Source: Palsa-870 sp035937155 | GTDB lineage: Bacteria; Chloroflexota; Dormibacteria; Dormibacterales; Dormibacteraceae | Length of the DNA: 64,000 bases | Reading direction: 5' to 3' | Assembly: GCA_035937155.1 (NCBI GenBank) | Contig: DASYVJ010000036.1 | Location: forward strand, 16,236 to 80,235 | Shown here: positions 61,099 through 64,000 of the stretch, piece after piece | Layout of the letters: every line of letters starts with the position of its first letter | How positions within the stretch are numbered: position 1 is the stretch's first letter | Notes under the pieces: generated by a model | The model's input: the letters and a program-made list of their open reading frames with translations, nothing else | The model's database searches: none | Told to the model about the DNA's origin: nothing | Made by a program: the position numbers and the translations under genes

Positions 61099-62547
61099 TC
61101 AGTCGTTGCCGATCACCTGGCGACGCTTCGTCATGAACTCCTGCAACGCCTCGTCGACGCCGGGATCGATCCCTGGATCGGGATATTCGGCAAGCACCTG
61201 CTTCCACTTCTCCGCCGCCACGACGTCCGCCGTGCGAGCGCCGAAACGGTTCCAGCGGTCGAAGTTCTCCGTCGACGAGATCCACGGCCGGTAGAAGCCC
61301 GTGCGGTAGTTGCGCAGGGTGTGCTCGGCGCCCAGGAAATGCCCTCCAGGGCCCACCTCACGCAAGGCGTCCATCGCCATGTTCTCCTCATCGACCGGCA
61401 TTCCGCGAGTCAGGATCCACTCGAACATCCGCAGTGCCTCGACGTCGATGATGAATTTCTCGTAGGACGCGAGCAGCGCGCTCTCCAGCCAGCCGGCCGC
61501 ATGCAGAACGAAGTTGACACGGCCGAGGATCGTCGGCCACATGCACATCATCGATTCGTACGCGGCCTGCGCGTCCGGGGCCTTGGACGAGGTCATCGCG
61601 CCCCCGCCGCGGAAGGGCAGCTTGTAGTGGCGGGCCATCTGCGCGCTGGCGAGGATGCCCATCGCCGACTCTGGGGTGCCGAACGCCGGGCTGCCCGACT
61701 GCATGTCGGTGTTGGTGAGAAAGGATCCGTACACGCTCGGCGTGCCAGGGCGGATGAGCTGCACGAGCGCGATGCCGGCGAGCGCCTCGGCGGTCTGCTG
61801 AGCGACCGAAGCTGCCAGAGCCATTGGCGACATCGCTCCCGCCATTAAGAACGGCGTGACGATCACCGGCTGGCCAGCGTCCGAGTACTCCAGCAGCGCG
61901 CCGAGCATCCGGTCGTCATAGCGGAGCGGGCTGTTGACGTTGATGAGGCTGATGATCGCGGGGGTCTTTTCGATCTTCTCGCGCCCGCCGAACAAGATCG
62001 AGGCCATCTCGATGGTGTCGCGAGCGTTCTCGGATGAGATGACGCTGCCCATGAAAGGTTTGTCCGTCCAGCGCATGTGGGAATACACCATGTCCAGGTG
62101 CCGCGTTCCCAGAGGAAGGTCCTCGGGCTCGACAGTGGTCCCGCCGGCGCAGTGGATCTGCTCGATTGCCTGGGCCATCTTGTCGAAATTGTTGAAGTCT
62201 TCGATGGTCGCGCCACGCCGCCCGCGCTCCAGGTCGGTGATGAAGGGCGGCCCGTAGACCGGGGCGGTGACCACGTTGTCGCCTCCGAGCACGACCGAGC
62301 GGGCCGAGTTCCGCGCCTGCAACGGGAAGGTGGCCGGCGCCTTGGCCACCTGCTCCATGACAAAGGCTCGGTCGAACCTGACCCGGTTGTCCTCGATCTT
62401 CATCCCAGCCTTGCCGAAGATGTCCCGGGCCCGGTCGTGCAGGAAGTCGACGCCGATCTCTTCGAGGATGGTCATCGCCTGCTCGTGGATCGCCTCGACC
62501 TCCTCTCCGCTCAGGAGGTCATACGGCTTGAGGCGGTTCTTCCACAT
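61099..62547 (-). CDS. MttB-family methyltransferase, non-pyrrolysine (glycine betaine type likely)
   Basis: 482 residues read without any in-frame TAG, so it lacks pyrrolysine and belongs to the MttB-like/MtgB group that demethylates quaternary amines. Recognisable blocks: QIHCAGGTTVEPEDLP, INVNSPLRYDDRML, FLMAGAMSPMALAA, GSPAFGTPE, and FRGGGAMTSSKAPDAQAAYES around the site where trimethylamine enzymes carry Pyl. It would methylate the corrinoid protein encoded at 56195. The opposite strand and the cyclodeaminase downstream make it a separate transcript. Substrate inferred from the island. Confidence 0.9.
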   Translation of the reverse strand: MWKNRLKPYDLLSGEEVEAIHEQAMTILEEIGVDFLHDRARDIFGKAGMKIEDNRVRFDRAFVMEQVAKAPATFPLQARNSARSVVLGGDNVVTAPVYGPPFITDLERGRRGATIEDFNNFDKMAQAIEQIHCAGGTTVEPEDLPLGTRHLDMVYSHMRWTDKPFMGSVISSENARDTIEMASILFGGREKIEKTPAIISLINVNSPLRYDDRMLGALLEYSDAGQPVIVTPFLMAGAMSPMALAASVAQQTAEALAGIALVQLIRPGTPSVYGSFLTNTDMQSGSPAFGTPESAMGILASAQMARHYKLPFRGGGAMTSSKAPDAQAAYESMMCMWPTILGRVNFVLHAAGWLESALLASYEKFIIDVEALRMFEWILTRGMPVDEENMAMDALREVGPGGHFLGAEHTLRNYRTGFYRPWISSTENFDRWNRFGARTADVVAAEKWKQVLAEYPDPGIDPGVDEALQEFMTKRRQVIGND

Positions 62548-62566
62548 TAATCAAACAATCTTGCTA

Positions 62567-62634
62567 CACCCCAGCCTGTGATAACGTAGTCCCTGCCCGT
62601 TGGGGTGCTAGGTCCCGCCTTGGGACCCCTTTTT
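62567..62634 (+). ncRNA. structured leader ending in an intrinsic terminator (possible attenuator or small RNA)
   Basis: Plus strand: CACCCC (62567-62572) pairs with GGGGTG (62602-62607). It is followed by the hairpin GGTCCC-GCCTT-GGGACC (62611-62627), then CC and five T. The terminator lies 60 nt before the helicase start with no other plus-strand gene upstream, which is the layout of a riboswitch, attenuator or short sRNA. I matched it to no known class. Confidence 0.45.
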
Positions 62635-62694
62635 GAACTCACTTGATTCCCATTTCACGCCAAATCCGCGTATCGAGCCTCAGGTCTGCCTGAC

Positions 62695-64000
62695 ATGAGC
62701 ACGCCCAATCCCGGGGACGTTCTCCCGCTCTGGAATCCCGACATTCCCGGCGAGGAAATCCAGGCAGGCCGGCTCGGCATCCGCGTTCGCCCGGGCACTC
62801 CCGCGGCGGCCAAGGTGCTCGCGCTGGAGGCTGCCGGAGGGGCCGAGCTGCTGCGCCAGGTTCTCGAAGAGCAGCGCCTGATCGACGGCATCTACACCCT
62901 CATCAAGCCCGAGAAGCCGCTGGAGTTCACGGGCCAGGTGAGCACCACGCTGCTCACAGGCAAGCTCGGCCGGACGCCCATGGGCCTGGCGCTCGAGATC
63001 ACCGACTGGCAGGACCTGGACGGCGAGTTCGAGATGGAGAAGAACCGCCTGCGGCTTCGCTACCAGGAGCTGCACGTGGTCAAGGAGTGGGACGGGGACC
63101 TCGAGGGGTTCACGGCCATCCAGCTCCGAGAGCAGGCCAAGACGCTGCCGATCCTCAATTCGACGATGCGCTTCATCGAGCACCTGCGGGACTACCGCGA
63201 AAAGCTCGCCGAGGCGGCCGTCCGCCGCTACGAGGCGACCGAGCAGTGGCTGGAGTGCCCGAAGTGCGAGACCGAGGTCCCGACCTCCAACGGAATTCAC
63301 TGCCCTGAGTGCGGCGAGGACATGCGCGGCGGCGAGTACGTGCGCGCCGTCCTGCACCTGGTCGACGACGCGGACGGGCGCATCTACCGCGGCATCGACT
63401 CGCTGACCGTCCGGTCGGCCGGCTTCCCCGAGTACCGCGGCATGTCGCTCGACCGCATCCAGGGTTCGAACCTGTGGGTGAGCTTCCGGCGCTACGACCC
63501 TCTGCCCGACGAGGGGATCGTGCTGCCGACGGCGAGCGTCGAGATGTTCGAAGCGCAGCGCTCGGTCATCCGCCAGCTGCAGATCGGCAGCCCGCGCACC
63601 GGCGCCCTCGCCGCCGAGCTCGCCGACACCGGCTGGCTGGGCAGCCCGCCACGCGTGACCCTCGACGGCAAGAAAGCGCACCACCTTCCCGACCCGAACG
63701 AAGAGCAGGCGGAGGCCGTCGCCCGCGTGATGGGCATGCGGCCGGGCCAGATGTACCTGATCCAGGGCCCGCCGGGAACCGGCAAGACGACCGCGATCGT
63801 GGAATCGATCCGGCGAATCCTCGCCCGCAACCCCAACGCATCGATCCTCATGTCCTCGCACTCCAACGACGCTGTGGACACCGGACAGGAACGACTGCTC
63901 GGCTTCTCGCACGTGCGGCAGGCGCGCATCGCGGAACCGGGCAAGGTGCCCCGCCGGCTGCGCCCCACGCTCGTCGAGAGCGACGACCTCGAGCCTTACA
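62695..64000 (+). CDS. SF1-type (UPF1/DNA2-like) helicase with zinc ribbon (partial, 3' end outside window)
   Basis: The ATG at 62695 opens a frame of 435 codons to the window edge. The first ~260 residues are a family-specific region with a zinc ribbon (CPKC near 188, CPEC near 203). Then comes Walker A GPPGTGKTTAI at about 358, followed by ILMSSHSNDAVD (motif Ia) as in UPF1/IGHMBP2-type helicases. Only the start of the motor is visible, so the nucleic-acid substrate cannot be told. A structured element precedes it. Confidence 0.85.
   Translation, partial: MSTPNPGDVLPLWNPDIPGEEIQAGRLGIRVRPGTPAAAKVLALEAAGGAELLRQVLEEQRLIDGIYTLIKPEKPLEFTGQVSTTLLTGKLGRTPMGLALEITDWQDLDGEFEMEKNRLRLRYQELHVVKEWDGDLEGFTAIQLREQAKTLPILNSTMRFIEHLRDYREKLAEAAVRRYEATEQWLECPKCETEVPTSNGIHCPECGEDMRGGEYVRAVLHLVDDADGRIYRGIDSLTVRSAGFPEYRGMSLDRIQGSNLWVSFRRYDPLPDEGIVLPTASVEMFEAQRSVIRQLQIGSPRTGALAAELADTGWLGSPPRVTLDGKKAHHLPDPNEEQAEAVARVMGMRPGQMYLIQGPPGTGKTTAIVESIRRILARNPNASILMSSHSNDAVDTGQERLLGFSHVRQARIAEPGKVPRRLRPTLVESDDLEPY

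Noticed and set aside
61099..62547. Possible pyrrolysine-containing trimethylamine methyltransferase
   Set aside because: The frame is continuous with no in-frame TAG and no pyl genes are in the window, so it is placed in the non-pyrrolysine group.
62680..63912. Minus-strand open frame of about 410 codons at the right edge
   Set aside because: The plus strand carries a zinc ribbon and Walker A of an SF1-type helicase in an open frame that reaches the edge.

Overview
The window is GC-rich, densely coded DNA from a bacterial chromosome. No gap between genes exceeds about 190 bases, and I saw no tRNA, rRNA, CRISPR array, transposase or phage gene. Several traits point to a Terrabacteria-type lineage (deep Actinobacteria, Chloroflexota or Dormibacterota-like): a PucR-type regulator beside the fatty-acid genes, an AdnAB-like helicase-nuclease pair, a DUF222/HNH protein, and promoters whose -10 box lies about 7 nt from the start codon (leaderless mRNA). 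The sequence alone does not settle the phylum.

Region 1 (1-7.1 kb, minus strand) is a fatty-acid initiation operon: PucR-type regulator, fabF, acpP, fabH, fabD, fabG, accD, accA, the last running off the left edge. Region 2 (7.2-12.7 kb) holds housekeeping singletons: dienelactone hydrolase, DinB-like protein, HIT protein, an ABC exporter pair, a PfkB kinase, and a small basic-tailed protein with a strong promoter. Region 3 (12.7-19 kb) is a two-gene operon of UvrD-helicase/RecB-nuclease fusions. Region 4 (19-27.6 kb) has two membrane glycosyltransferases, a 1.05-1.1 kb tandem duplication carrying an unusual membrane-anchored sigma-region-4-like gene with relics of both neighbours, a DsbA-like protein, a CPBP protease, an ABC pair and an MFS carrier.

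Region 5 (27.6-48 kb) looks like a choline / glycine betaine / dimethylglycine / sarcosine catabolic island. It encodes two FAD-dependent N-demethylase fusions (DAO plus GCV_T), a choline-kinase-like protein, a GntR regulator, a phosphoesterase, an APC permease, an iron alcohol dehydrogenase with an aldehyde dehydrogenase (a GbsB/GbsA-like pair), EtfBA, and a membrane Fe-S oxidoreductase that would pass electrons to quinone. Opposite lie formate-THF ligase and a methylene-THF reductase.

Region 6 (48-62.5 kb) holds a DUF222/HNH protein, a PPA1498-type phosphoesterase operonic with an ABC importer, and an IclR regulator divergent from a corrinoid methyl-transfer operon: corrinoid protein, methyl-THF methyltransferase, RACo-type activase, DUF1638 protein and a small conserved protein. 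Convergent to it are a non-pyrrolysine MttB-family methyltransferase and an FTCD-type cyclodeaminase/cyclohydrolase. Together regions 5 and 6 could strip all three methyl groups from betaine: the first through corrinoid to methyl-THF, the others through flavoenzymes to methylene-THF, with MetF, cyclohydrolase and Fhs oxidising C1 units to formate with ATP gain. FolD is not in the window. The right edge carries the start of an SF1-type helicase.
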